Assembly (NCBI GenBank): GCA_003435055.1
Contig: QUMM01000057.1
Coordinates: 1 to 9,191, forward strand
DNA: 9,191 bases
DNA from: Lachnospiraceae bacterium OF09-6
Lineage (GTDB): Bacteria; Bacillota; Clostridia; Lachnospirales; Lachnospiraceae
Reading direction: 5' to 3'
Part shown: in pieces, positions 1-6,081 of the stretch
How the letters are laid out: every line of letters starts with the position of its first letter
How positions within the stretch are numbered: the stretch's first letter is position 1
Translations under genes and position numbers: made by a program
The notes under the pieces: generated by a model
Databases searched by the model: none
What the model was told of the DNA's origin: nothing
Seen by the model: only the letters and a program-made list of their open reading frames with translations

Positions 1-40
1 GGACGGTGTTCTGGCTCTTTAGAGCCAGAAAACACCGTCC
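1..40 (-). terminator. 40-bp imperfect palindrome just past pncB (terminator and/or dispersed repeat)
   Basis: A 10-bp outer stem (GGACGGTGTT with AACACCGTCC) encloses an 8-bp inner stem (CTGGCTCT with AGAGCCAG) with a 2-nt loop; two extra A residues (29-30) bulge on one side. It begins 8 nt past the pncB stop codon, the right place for an intrinsic terminator on the minus strand. A U-tract cannot be checked because the window ends at the hairpin. On the minus strand it reads GGGGACGGTGTTTT at its edge, which resembles palindromic repeats scattered in Clostridia, so it may be a dispersed element that also ends transcription. Confidence 0.6.
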
Positions 41-48
41 CCATTGGT

Positions 49-1497
49 TTACATACTCATTTGATGAAGCAGATTTTTCTTGATATCATAGAGTTGGTCT
101 GAGAGATCGACATACATCTGAGAAGGATTTATCAGACGTCGGTGTTCTTCCCACAGTGTATCCAGTTCTTTACTGCAGATATCGCGCAGTTCCATAACAG
201 ATGGAGAGGTGTAGACGCATTTCCCATTTTTGAATACAGGAACCAGAAGCTCACGCAGTTCATAGGTGCCTGCCTTTAATTTGGTACGTTTCCAGGTTTC
301 AAGTGGATCGAAGATCGTCAGATCCTTTGTGTCATCAAAAGTCTCATCTGCCAGACAGATCAGGTCGGCCTTGATCTTGTGATCGGCTTTTTCATAGATA
401 CGGAAAACCGTCTTATTACCAGGATTGGTAATCTTCTCAATATTCTCAGAAAGTTTGATCTTTGGAATAAAGTTACCGTTCTCATCCTGTACAGCAGCCA
501 GTTTGTAGACACCACCGAAAGCAGGACAATCCCTGGAAGTAATCATGTTGGTGCCAACTCCCCAGGAGTCGATCTTACATCCCTGAGACTTGAGGCTGGT
601 GATCAGGTATTCATCCAGGTCGCTGGAAGCGGAGATGAAGGCATCGGAAAATCCGGCTTCATCCAGCATCTGGCGGGCTCGTTTGGTCAGATAAGCCAGA
701 TCACCGCTGTCCAGACGGATTCCATAGTTTTTTAGTTCGATTCCAGATTCACGCATTTCCGTAAATACACGGATGGCATTTGGAACACCGGATTTTAAGG
801 TGTCGTACGTATCTACCAGCAGGCAGCAGGCATCCGGGTATAATTCTGAATATTTCCTGAATGCAGTGTATTCATCCGGGAAACTCATGATCCAGCTGTG
901 TGCATGAGTACCTTTTACCGGTACATCAAACAGCTGTCCGGCCAGGACATTGGAAGTGCCGATACATCCTGCGATTATGGCTGCTCTTGCACCATAGACA
1001 CCGGCATCCGGACCCTGTGCACGGCGAAGACCGAATTCCATGACACCGCCACCGTCAGCGGCATAAACCACACGGGCAGTTTTGGTAGCAATCAGACTTT
1101 GATGATTGATGATCGTCAGAAGGGCAGTTTCCACCAGCTGTGCTTCCATAATCGGAGCCACCACTTTTACCAGTGGTTCTCTTGGAAAGACAACGGTTCC
1201 TTCTGGAATGGCATATATATCGCCACTAAAATGAAATCCTCTCAAATATTCCAGAAAATCGTCTTCGAACAGATGAAGAGAATCCAGATATGCGATATCG
1301 TCATCGGAAAAAGAAAGACGCCTGATATAATCAATTAACTGATCCAGGCCGGCGCAGATCGCATAGCCATTGCCACATGGATTGGTACGATAGAACATGT
1401 CAAATACGACCGTTTCATTACAGTTATTTTTAAAATAGCCCTGCATCATCGTGAGCTCATAAAGATCCGTTAACAGGGTCAGATTCATTGTACTCAT
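49..1497 (-). CDS. pncB: Nicotinate phosphoribosyltransferase
   Basis: The enzyme joins nicotinate and PRPP, with ATP hydrolysis, to give nicotinate mononucleotide, the first step of NAD salvage (Preiss-Handler pathway); it is cytosolic. The 482-aa length fits the family. Recognisable blocks are the N-terminal TDLYELTMMQGYF (about 10-22), FDMFYRTNPCGNGY (32-45), the GTHAHSWIMSF block (196-206) that carries the histidine thought to be phosphorylated in the family, RLDSGDL (261-267) and DSWGVGTNMITS (310-321) of the phosphate-binding barrel. The first ATG is chosen because AAGGAG lies 7 nt upstream; the internal ATG at codon 4 would be too far from it. It appears monocistronic: own promoter upstream, palindrome downstream. 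No defect seen. Product identity is secure from conserved motifs; the symbol is the standard one. Confidence 0.96.
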   Translation of the reverse strand: MSTMNLTLLTDLYELTMMQGYFKNNCNETVVFDMFYRTNPCGNGYAICAGLDQLIDYIRRLSFSDDDIAYLDSLHLFEDDFLEYLRGFHFSGDIYAIPEGTVVFPREPLVKVVAPIMEAQLVETALLTIINHQSLIATKTARVVYAADGGGVMEFGLRRAQGPDAGVYGARAAIIAGCIGTSNVLAGQLFDVPVKGTHAHSWIMSFPDEYTAFRKYSELYPDACCLLVDTYDTLKSGVPNAIRVFTEMRESGIELKNYGIRLDSGDLAYLTKRARQMLDEAGFSDAFISASSDLDEYLITSLKSQGCKIDSWGVGTNMITSRDCPAFGGVYKLAAVQDENGNFIPKIKLSENIEKITNPGNKTVFRIYEKADHKIKADLICLADETFDDTKDLTIFDPLETWKRTKLKAGTYELRELLVPVFKNGKCVYTSPSVMELRDICSKELDTLWEEHRRLINPSQMYVDLSDQLYDIKKNLLHQMSM

Positions 1498-1527
1498 GTC
1501 ATTTCTCCTTTAAATGATATATCGTTT

Positions 1528-1533
1528 ATTATA
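1528..1533 (-). promoter_or_regulatory. -10 box of the pncB promoter
   Basis: A perfect TATAAT on the minus strand lies 30 nt before the pncB ATG, which predicts a 5' leader of about 24 nt containing the AAGGAG site. No good -35 is visible at 16-18 bp. The spacer holds a run of eight T residues flanked by the inverted repeat ACTCCC/GGGAGT (1533-1538 and 1553-1558), which might bind a regulator and so replace a strong -35. Confidence 0.55.
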
Positions 1534-1569
1534 CTCCCATTAATAAAAAAAAGGGAGTTTTTTTAAGAA

Positions 1570-1613
1570 ATCAAAAAGAATCCCACAGCTTTGTTTTATC
1601 GCTGCGGGATTCT
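1570..1613 (-). terminator. Rho-independent terminator after the broken secreted-protein gene
   Basis: On the minus strand a 13-bp stem (AGAATCCCGCAGC pairing with GCTGTGGGATTCT, one G-U pair) with an 11-nt loop is followed by TTTTTGATTTC. It lies about 30 nt past the surviving stop codon of the pseudogene at 1644-1951. It also insulates pncB from that gene. On the plus strand the G-U pair becomes an A-C mismatch and there is no clean U-tract, so it is directional. Confidence 0.85.
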
Positions 1614-1643
1614 GATTGAAAAGGTGTTATCATATTTGGGTAT

Positions 1644-1951
1644 TTACAGAGATTCTGAACGATCTACCGCATAGTCAGACCAGCTGGAAGAAGCAGTTGC
1701 TCCACTGGTATCAGCAGTTGTCTCGTAAGAATCCACGGTGATGGTTCCTTCGCATGAAAGACTGGTCAGAGTGCTGTCACCGGTCACGATCCAGGTGCTT
1801 CCCCATCCGGTTTCTCAGGTGGGGTGGAGGCGTCATCAGATTTTGCGGAACGTTCTGTTGTAGCTGTATTCGTCGTAGATGCTGCCATAACTGGCATGGC
1901 CGTTATAGTCAGTGCCATACCAAGTGCCAGTGCTGCGTATTTATTTCTCAT
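1644..1951 (-). pseudogene. Remnant of a secreted (Ser/Thr-rich, probable beta-helix) protein, internally deleted and frameshifted
   Basis: From the ATG at 1951 an open frame of 55 codons encodes a signal peptide (MRNKY, then a hydrophobic ALALGMALTITAMPVMA core with AxA-type cleavage near residues 22-24), followed by a Thr/Ser stretch and PEKPDGEAPG, and stops at 1784-1786. In another frame, from about 1800 to the TAA at 1644-1646, the DNA encodes STWIVTGDSTLTSL and then ITVDSYETTADTSGA and SSSWSDYAVD. That segment looks like the C-terminus of large secreted proteins with repeated T-W-x-V-T-G-D-S strands that I recall from Lachnospiraceae, usually several hundred residues long. The two frames meet near 1793-1806. 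The simplest reading is a large internal deletion that joined N- and C-terminal ends out of frame. It still has a -10-like TATAAT upstream and an intact terminator downstream. Family assignment is from memory of motifs and is moderate; the broken state is seen directly. Confidence 0.75.
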
Positions 1952-2021
1952 TATTGTTACCAGCCTTTCTGCGTTGCTTTCCTGTTGAATTCGATGAATT
2001 TATGGTAAAGGAAAAATGTGG

Positions 2022-2050
2022 TTGTTCTGTGAAAATTATAGAAATAAAAT
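2022..2050 (+). promoter_or_regulatory. Candidate promoter of the MNT-HEPN-YoaK genes
   Basis: TTGTTC (2022-2027), a 17-bp spacer and TAAAAT (2045-2050) form a recognisable though weak sigma-A promoter on the plus strand, with a start expected near 2057 and a leader of about 85 nt. It is the best plus-strand match between the divergent pseudogene and the MNT gene. Confidence 0.4.
2035..2040 (-). promoter_or_regulatory. -10 box for the broken secreted-protein gene
   Basis: TATAAT on the minus strand, 84 nt before the pseudogene ATG, would give a leader of about 77 nt. The -35 is poor (TTAAGG at 18 bp). It overlaps the candidate rightward promoter of the toxin-antitoxin genes, so the two would compete for polymerase. 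Confidence 0.4.
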
Positions 2051-2141
2051 ATGTTTTTCCTTAAGAATATCGGAAGGTTGGCGGTTGCGAAAAGAGGCAT
2101 AGAATGGTATGGTAAGAGGAGAAAAACAGGCGGGAACAAAA

Positions 2142-2435
2142 ATGAAAGAGACAGGCATCAGAAAAGAAGTAATAGAAGAAATCAAAAATTTGGCCAGAAA
2201 GTATCAGGTGAAAAGAGTGATTCTTTTCGGATCGCGGGCAAGAGGAGACTACAAAAGAACCAGTGACATTGATATAGCTGTATCAGGTGGTGACTTTGCG
2301 GGTTTTGCACTGGATGTGGAAGAAGAAACGAGCACACTCCTTGAATTTGATATTGTGAATCTTGACAGAGAAATGCAGGATGAGTTACGGGAGACCATTG
2401 AACGGGAAGGAAAACTATTATATGAAAAAGTATGA
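2142..2435 (+). CDS. MNT-type nucleotidyltransferase, antitoxin of a HEPN-MNT pair
   Basis: A 97-aa minimal nucleotidyltransferase of the Pol-beta superfamily. The active site is complete: GS at 30-31, ten residues, then DID at 42-44 (GSx10DxD), inside LFGSRARGDYKRTSDIDIAV, and a likely third acidic residue at D70 (FDIVNLD). Characterised MNT antitoxins silence their HEPN partner by adding AMP groups to a tyrosine next to its active site; this is family knowledge applied here. The order MNT then HEPN matches HI0073/HI0074. Start: an in-frame ATG at 2109 exists, but 2142 is preferred because AGGCGG lies 8 nt before it and because family members begin shortly before the first helix. The 3' end overlaps the HEPN start by 14 nt, which implies translational coupling. 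It could also act as a housekeeping nucleotidyltransferase; function is not proven by sequence. Confidence 0.88.
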   Translation: MKETGIRKEVIEEIKNLARKYQVKRVILFGSRARGDYKRTSDIDIAVSGGDFAGFALDVEEETSTLLEFDIVNLDREMQDELRETIEREGKLLYEKV

Positions 2436-2811
2436 GAATTTTTGCGCTGCGCTTTCCAATATGAAAGAAATGTATCGTTATAAAGAACCTTATGACAATG
2501 TTGTTCTGACGGGACTGGTGGGATTATATGAGATTTGTTTTGAGCAGTCCTGGAAAATGATGAAAGAGATTCTGGAAATGCATGGATATGAGGAAGGGGC
2601 AACCGGTTCACCTAAGATCATTCTGAAAACGGCATATAAGGCCGGGATGATAAAGGATGAACATATATGGCTGGAGGCGCTTCAGGCAAGGAATAATGTC
2701 ACACATTCTTATAATCAGAAAATTGCACTGGGAATTGTAGCAGATGCAAAAGAAGGATTTTATCAGATGTTTTGTGATCTGAAGAGCGAAATAGAAGAAA
2801 AATGGTTGTAG
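2422..2811 (+). CDS. HEPN-domain protein, HI0074-family nucleotidyltransferase substrate-binding protein (probable RNase toxin)
   Basis: 129 aa, all-helical. Sequence around EICFEQSWKMMKEILE (37-52), AYKAGMI (71-77) and WLEALQARNNVTHSYN (83-98) matches the NTase_sub_bind/HI0074 branch of HEPN proteins. The HEPN active-site motif is intact as R90-x4-H95-x-Y97; in studied HepT toxins the R and H are needed for RNA cleavage and the Y is the residue AMPylated by the MNT antitoxin. All three being present argues for a working toxin-antitoxin module. The start at 2422 is chosen over an in-frame ATG at 2362: it has GGAAGGA about 10 nt upstream and gives the usual family length, whereas 2362 would lie deep within the MNT gene. 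Its reading frame starts inside the last codons of the antitoxin gene, so synthesis is tied to it. Confidence 0.88.
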   Translation: MKKYENFCAALSNMKEMYRYKEPYDNVVLTGLVGLYEICFEQSWKMMKEILEMHGYEEGATGSPKIILKTAYKAGMIKDEHIWLEALQARNNVTHSYNQKIALGIVADAKEGFYQMFCDLKSEIEEKWL

Positions 2812-2829
2812 AAAGAAGGCTATACAGAT

Positions 2830-3543
2830 ATGAAACAGGATTTGCAAAAGATAGAACAGGAAGTACAGGAAGAAGTAAAAGAAATAGAAGAAAAAATACA
2901 GACATCAGAGACGTTCCTGCTCAGCGCCATTCTGGCTCTGTCAGGTGGGTTCCAGGATGCGTATACTTATAATGTACGAGACAAGGTCTTTTCCAATGCC
3001 CAGACTGGGAATGTGGTGCTTATGAGTCAGCATATGATGATGGGAGAATGGGGGAGAGCACTGCATTATCTCTTCCCGGTGATTGCATTTGCCATGGGGG
3101 TGCTGGTGGCAGAGCAGATCGGACATAAATATAAAATGGCAAAGAAATTTCACTGGAGACAGATTATTGTTGCTATAGAATTTGTAATATTGTTTGCAGT
3201 AGGCTTTATCCCATCTGCTTATAATATGATCGCCACTATGCTGGTATCTTTCGCCTGTTCCATGCAGGTGCAGGCATTTCGTAAGGTGCATGGATACGGT
3301 TATGCCAGCACCATGTGCATCGGTAATTTGCGAAGCGGAACCGAGAGTTTGTCGGTATATATCAGAGACAGAAAGCCAGAATCACTGAAAAAGATGGCAC
3401 ATTACTATGGTATTATTCTGACTTTTGCCATCGGTGCAGGAATCGGAGGTATTTGTTCCATTCATATTGGAATGAAAGCCATCTGGGGATCCAGTGTACT
3501 GCTGATCCTGGCCTGCATGATGATGGTACAGGAGAAGAGATAG
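2830..3543 (+). CDS. DUF1275 (YoaK) family integral membrane protein
   Basis: 237 aa. The family signature is clear: GGFQDAYTYN (39-48), VFSNAQTGNVVLM (53-65), QAFRKVHGYGYASTMCIGNLRSGTE (read in pieces at 148-172). About six hydrophobic segments can be seen (roughly 29-46, 79-95, 110-127, 131-147, 192-210 and 218-233). The biochemical role of the family is unknown. Residues 2-27 are a highly charged Glu/Lys/Gln-rich helix, probably coiled coil, which I do not remember as typical of the family, whose members usually begin close to the first membrane segment. AAGG of the AGAAAGAAGG site lies 10 nt before the ATG. It begins 18 nt after the HEPN stop, so it is probably co-transcribed with the toxin-antitoxin genes and ends at the terminator at 3595-3625. 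Confidence 0.87.
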   Translation: MKQDLQKIEQEVQEEVKEIEEKIQTSETFLLSAILALSGGFQDAYTYNVRDKVFSNAQTGNVVLMSQHMMMGEWGRALHYLFPVIAFAMGVLVAEQIGHKYKMAKKFHWRQIIVAIEFVILFAVGFIPSAYNMIATMLVSFACSMQVQAFRKVHGYGYASTMCIGNLRSGTESLSVYIRDRKPESLKKMAHYYGIILTFAIGAGIGGICSIHIGMKAIWGSSVLLILACMMMVQEKR

Positions 3544-3594
3544 GGGTCATGGCTGTGTAAGAATATGGCATAAAATTGACAGGGAAAATTAGCT

Positions 3595-3625
3595 GGGCTG
3601 CATAGAAAAATCTGTGCAGCCCTTT
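3595..3625 (+). terminator. Terminator ending the MNT-HEPN-YoaK transcript
   Basis: An 11-bp stem, GGGCTGCATAG with CTGTGCAGCCC (one G-U pair), with loop AAAAAT, is followed by TTTGTC. It lies about 50 nt past the YoaK stop codon. The U-tract is short and imperfect, so termination may be partial. Confidence 0.75.
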
Positions 3626-3672
3626 GTCATGTCGGAAGATATGAAATGATTGAAAAATGATTTTATAATTGA

Positions 3673-3700
3673 GGGATATTTTAGATCATCATGCGTCTAA
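3673..3700 (+). promoter_or_regulatory. Candidate ECF-type promoter of the sigma/anti-sigma operon
   Basis: GGGATATTTT (3673-3682) followed about 15 bp later by CGTC in GCGTCTAATA resembles an ECF -35/-10 pair (GGAAC-like element and CGTC element), about 70 nt before the sigma start. This would allow the sigma factor to drive its own operon. A housekeeping alternative is the TATAAT at 3664-3669, which has no good -35. Both are inferences from pattern alone. Confidence 0.33.
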
Positions 3701-3764
3701 TAAGTGAGAGTAAACAGGAAATGGAAATAATACTCCATCCTGTGGATAAGGAGGGCAGTATAAA

Positions 3765-4253
3765 GTGACAAAAGAACAACTGGGAAATGTGATTCTGGAG
3801 TCCCAGCATCAGATGTATGCCACGGCAAAGGCTATCTTGAAAGATGACCATGACTGCGCTGATGCCATACAGGAAACAATTGTAAAAGCCTTTGCAAAGC
3901 TGGATACACTTCGCAAAGACCGATTTGTAAAGACCTGGCTGATGCGTATTTTGATGAACGAATGCTATAATATTTGCCGACGTTCCGAGAAGGTTCTACC
4001 CATAGATCAATACATGGAGCAGATTGAGACGCCACAAAAAGAAAGAGAAAATTACGGAGAATTGTATGAAGCAGTACAGGAACTGCGAGAAGAACTTCGG
4101 ATACCAGTAGTGTTGTATTATGTGGAAGATCTCAGCTGTCGGGAGATTGCAGAGATGTTGGATATTTCGGAAGGAGCAGTGCAGAAGCGGCTGGCCAGAG
4201 CCAGAGAAAAACTGAAAAACAGATTGGAAGATAAGGAGGCAGCAGGCAGATGA
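3765..4253 (+). CDS. ECF-type RNA polymerase sigma factor
   Basis: 162 aa with only the two core sigma domains. Region 2 spans about 10-72: DCADAIQETIVKAFAKL (30-46) and FVKTWLMRILMNECYNICRR (54-73) carry the core-binding and -10-reading helices. Region 4 spans about 98-152: RIPVVLYYVEDLSCREIAEM then LDISEGAVQKRLARAREKL is the -35-reading helix-turn-helix. The start is GTG at 3765: AAGGAGG lies 10 nt upstream and an in-frame TAA directly precedes it. It overlaps the next gene by ATGA (4250-4253), the usual arrangement of a sigma factor and its membrane-bound regulator. It would direct a small stress or envelope regulon; the inducing signal cannot be read from the sequence. Confidence 0.93.
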   Translation: MTKEQLGNVILESQHQMYATAKAILKDDHDCADAIQETIVKAFAKLDTLRKDRFVKTWLMRILMNECYNICRRSEKVLPIDQYMEQIETPQKERENYGELYEAVQELREELRIPVVLYYVEDLSCREIAEMLDISEGAVQKRLARAREKLKNRLEDKEAAGR

Positions 4254-5722
4254 GATTAGAAGATTTAAAAGATCAATATCCAAAGACACCAGGATTTATC
4301 AGTGAAATGATAGAAAAAGAAGTGAAAAAACAGATTCATACACAGAAGAGTACCGGATGCGGCAGAAAGAAAAAGCAGGTCTGGACACTGGGAAGAACGG
4401 CCACAGCGGCAGCAGTAGCCTGTGTACTCATCGGAACTGGCGCCTATGCAGCGGTTAATGCGTACCGGAACTATCATATGAACCTGGAGCGGAAGGGAAG
4501 CTACAGAGTGGTAACTGGTGTGACAGTGGATACGGAAAATCAGACAACAGAAGCGTTGCCAGATCAGATCGCAGAGATTAAAATTGCGACTTCCTATATC
4601 CCGGAAGGCATGGAATGGAAGGATGAACATCATCTGGATTATATCAACACTGATAGAAAAGGAGGTTTCTCTTTTGCCAGTGTATTGATCGGGGATGGCA
4701 ATCTGAAAGAGGGACTGACGGATACCAGTGTGGAAGAAAGTGAGCAGACAACCTTTGGAGAACATGAGGGAGTGTATTTGAAATACCATACGGTGAAAGA
4801 AGAGACTCATTTTAACCAGCGGATTTACCTGCTCTGCCCGGAAGAAGAACGTGTCGTGATTCTCTATATTGGAAGCGATGTATCCAAAGAAGAAGCATAT
4901 AAAGTAGCAGAAGGAATCACACTGAAAAAGACCGGGGAGATGGTCAGCACAGGAGAGTTAGAAGACTGGAATACCTTTATACAGCGGCAGAACGGAGAAC
5001 TGACAGAAGGGGAAGCGTTGGTCGATGCATCAGAAAAAGAGGGCATAGGAAATTTGTCACATATTTATACGATAGGGGAAGATATCCAGGAAGATGCGAC
5101 CTTAGCACAGAATTCGGCAGGAAATGATATAGAAAGCAAAGAGGTGTCGATGAAAGTAGACCAGATTCAGGTGGCAGACGATTTATCATTGCTGGATACA
5201 AAATATATACCTGATATCTGGAAGAATGTGACAGATGAAAGTGGAAAGCTGAAAGACAACGAAGCATCCTATGTGAAACGTGGAGATGGGGTAGATACCC
5301 TGGATGAAGTAGTAAGGACTGAGAACTTCCCGGCAAAACTGGTATATGCCACCTTGACATTTACCAATCAGGGAGAACAGGATCTGAAAAATATTCACTA
5401 TTATATAAAGATGGCACTGCTCGATCAGACAGAAAATGGCTATCAGAGATATGATTACGAAGCACAGTCCGGAGAAGATTACGATTATATAGAGTGGAAT
5501 GACGCATTGAGTCTGGATGGTGGAATGCAGTACTATGGCAGTCAGAATGACAATGGAAAGAACTACATTTCCAGTCTGGCAGCAGGAGAAAGCACAGAAG
5601 TAAATGTAGCGTGGATCGTGAATGAAGACGATCTCGGCCGAATGTATCTGGAAGTGTCCGGATTTGGTGCAGATCTGACAGAAGATGCAGAGCAGGCGGT
5701 ACTGGTAGATGTGAGACAGTAA
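4250..5722 (+). CDS. Single-pass membrane protein, probable anti-sigma factor/sensor with DUF4367-like and Ig-like outer domains
   Basis: 490 aa. Residues 1-46 are a charged cytoplasmic segment (LEDLKDQYPKTPGFISEMIE) likely to bind the sigma factor; 48-69 is one membrane span (TLGRTATAAAVACVLIGTGAYA). The rest is outside. About 105-226 (IKIATSYIPEGMEWKDE, then VYLKYHTVKEE, YLLCPEEERVVILYIG, AYKVAEGITLKKTG) resembles DUF4367 in its P-E-G-M-x-W turn. About 290-490 looks like one beta-sandwich domain (AKLVYATLTFTNQGEQDLKNI, SLAAGESTEVNVAWIV, RMYLEVSGFG), similar in style to DUF5643/DUF4352-type telokin-like folds. No protease or zinc-anti-sigma HxxxCxxC motif was seen. AAGGAGG sits 10 nt upstream and the start overlaps the sigma stop, so the pair is translationally coupled. 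Anti-sigma role is inferred from position and topology. Confidence 0.78.
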   Translation: MRLEDLKDQYPKTPGFISEMIEKEVKKQIHTQKSTGCGRKKKQVWTLGRTATAAAVACVLIGTGAYAAVNAYRNYHMNLERKGSYRVVTGVTVDTENQTTEALPDQIAEIKIATSYIPEGMEWKDEHHLDYINTDRKGGFSFASVLIGDGNLKEGLTDTSVEESEQTTFGEHEGVYLKYHTVKEETHFNQRIYLLCPEEERVVILYIGSDVSKEEAYKVAEGITLKKTGEMVSTGELEDWNTFIQRQNGELTEGEALVDASEKEGIGNLSHIYTIGEDIQEDATLAQNSAGNDIESKEVSMKVDQIQVADDLSLLDTKYIPDIWKNVTDESGKLKDNEASYVKRGDGVDTLDEVVRTENFPAKLVYATLTFTNQGEQDLKNIHYYIKMALLDQTENGYQRYDYEAQSGEDYDYIEWNDALSLDGGMQYYGSQNDNGKNYISSLAAGESTEVNVAWIVNEDDLGRMYLEVSGFGADLTEDAEQAVLVDVRQ

Positions 5723-5879
5723 AGAGAGAGCAGAACATGAACCTTTGTGAGGATGTACTATAATATTTTTATGATACCTTGGTCAAAAGGCCTAAAGCCA
5801 CATGAGCTCGCTCATTAGTGGATGAAAGATCTTGGTACTCGCCACAATATGAGCATAAAAGTGAGCTTTTGCCCACAGC
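5723..5879 (+). other. Non-coding convergent region with two hairpins and a TATAAT
   Basis: No gene is supported. TATAAT stands at 5759-5764 without a clear -35. Two hairpins follow. At 5798-5821, CCAC/GTGG and ATGAG/CTCAT stack around the loop CTCG with a 2-nt bulge. At 5850-5875, AAAAG/CTTTT closes the loop TGAG, and TGAGC pairs with GCCCA (one mismatch) across an AT bulge. No terminator for the sigma operon is visible before these; the next one on this strand is at 6082-6131. Confidence 0.5.
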
Positions 5880-6045
5880 CCACGGGATTGACTGGGTTTT
5901 ACATTTCCGTGGTAAAATGAGGCTTGGATGGCAGGCCACAGACCATGGAATCGGCTTGATTTTATATTTCCGTGGTAAGATAAGGATTGGATAGCTGATA
6001 TCTGACCACGGATTTTACTTGATTCGGCTTCTCCGCGGTTGGACA
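5880..6045 (+). repeat. Three tandem copies of a 63-bp palindromic unit (candidate structured RNA element)
   Basis: Units start at 5880, 5943 and 6006 with CCACGG, CCATGG and CCACGG; each has CCGTGG or CCGCGG exactly 27 nt further on. Copies 1 and 2 match at 46 of 63 positions; the third is complete only over its first 38-40 nt. In each unit positions 18-23 pair with 33-38: TTTTAC/GTAAAA, TTTTAT/GTAAGA, TTCGGC/GTTGGA. All three stems hold on the plus strand by using U-G pairs, but not on the minus strand. The 9-nt loop (ATTTCCGTG in copies 1 and 2) contains CCGTG, which can pair with CACGG at the unit start. A frame on the minus strand stays open across the array because 63 is a multiple of three, but it has only a TTG start and no ribosome site. 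Confidence 0.75.
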
Positions 6046-6081
6046 AACTGAAGAAAAAAACTATACATTAGGAGTTATAGT

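Noticed and set aside
898..1338. Plus-strand frame of 146 codons inside pncB
   Set aside because: Antisense to a certain gene; no recognisable domain.
1754..2008. Plus-strand Cys/Arg-rich frame of 84 codons
   Set aside because: Antisense shadow of the secreted-protein remnant; composition is unnatural and there is no ribosome site.
2109..2141. Longer MNT start at 2109
   Set aside because: Adds 11 residues not expected in the family; its ribosome site is weaker in spacing than AGGCGG before 2142. Not fully excluded.
3576..3581. Perfect TTGACA after the YoaK gene
   Set aside because: No -10 at 16-18 bp, and it lies just before the terminator hairpin; likely chance.
4265..4810. Minus-strand frame of 181 codons
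   Set aside because: Antisense shadow of the anti-sigma-like gene, rich in His, Phe and Cys, with no promoter or ribosome site.
5880..6045. CRISPR array
   Set aside because: The whole 63-bp unit is repeated with divergence throughout; there are no identical repeats with unique spacers, and no cas genes.
5792..6046. Minus-strand frame of 84 codons with 21-residue repeats (SSRFHGLWPAIQ type)
   Set aside because: It starts with TTG, has no ribosome site, and follows from the 63-bp period being a multiple of three. Differences between copies show no third-position excess. Kept as a rival reading of the repeat, not as a gene.
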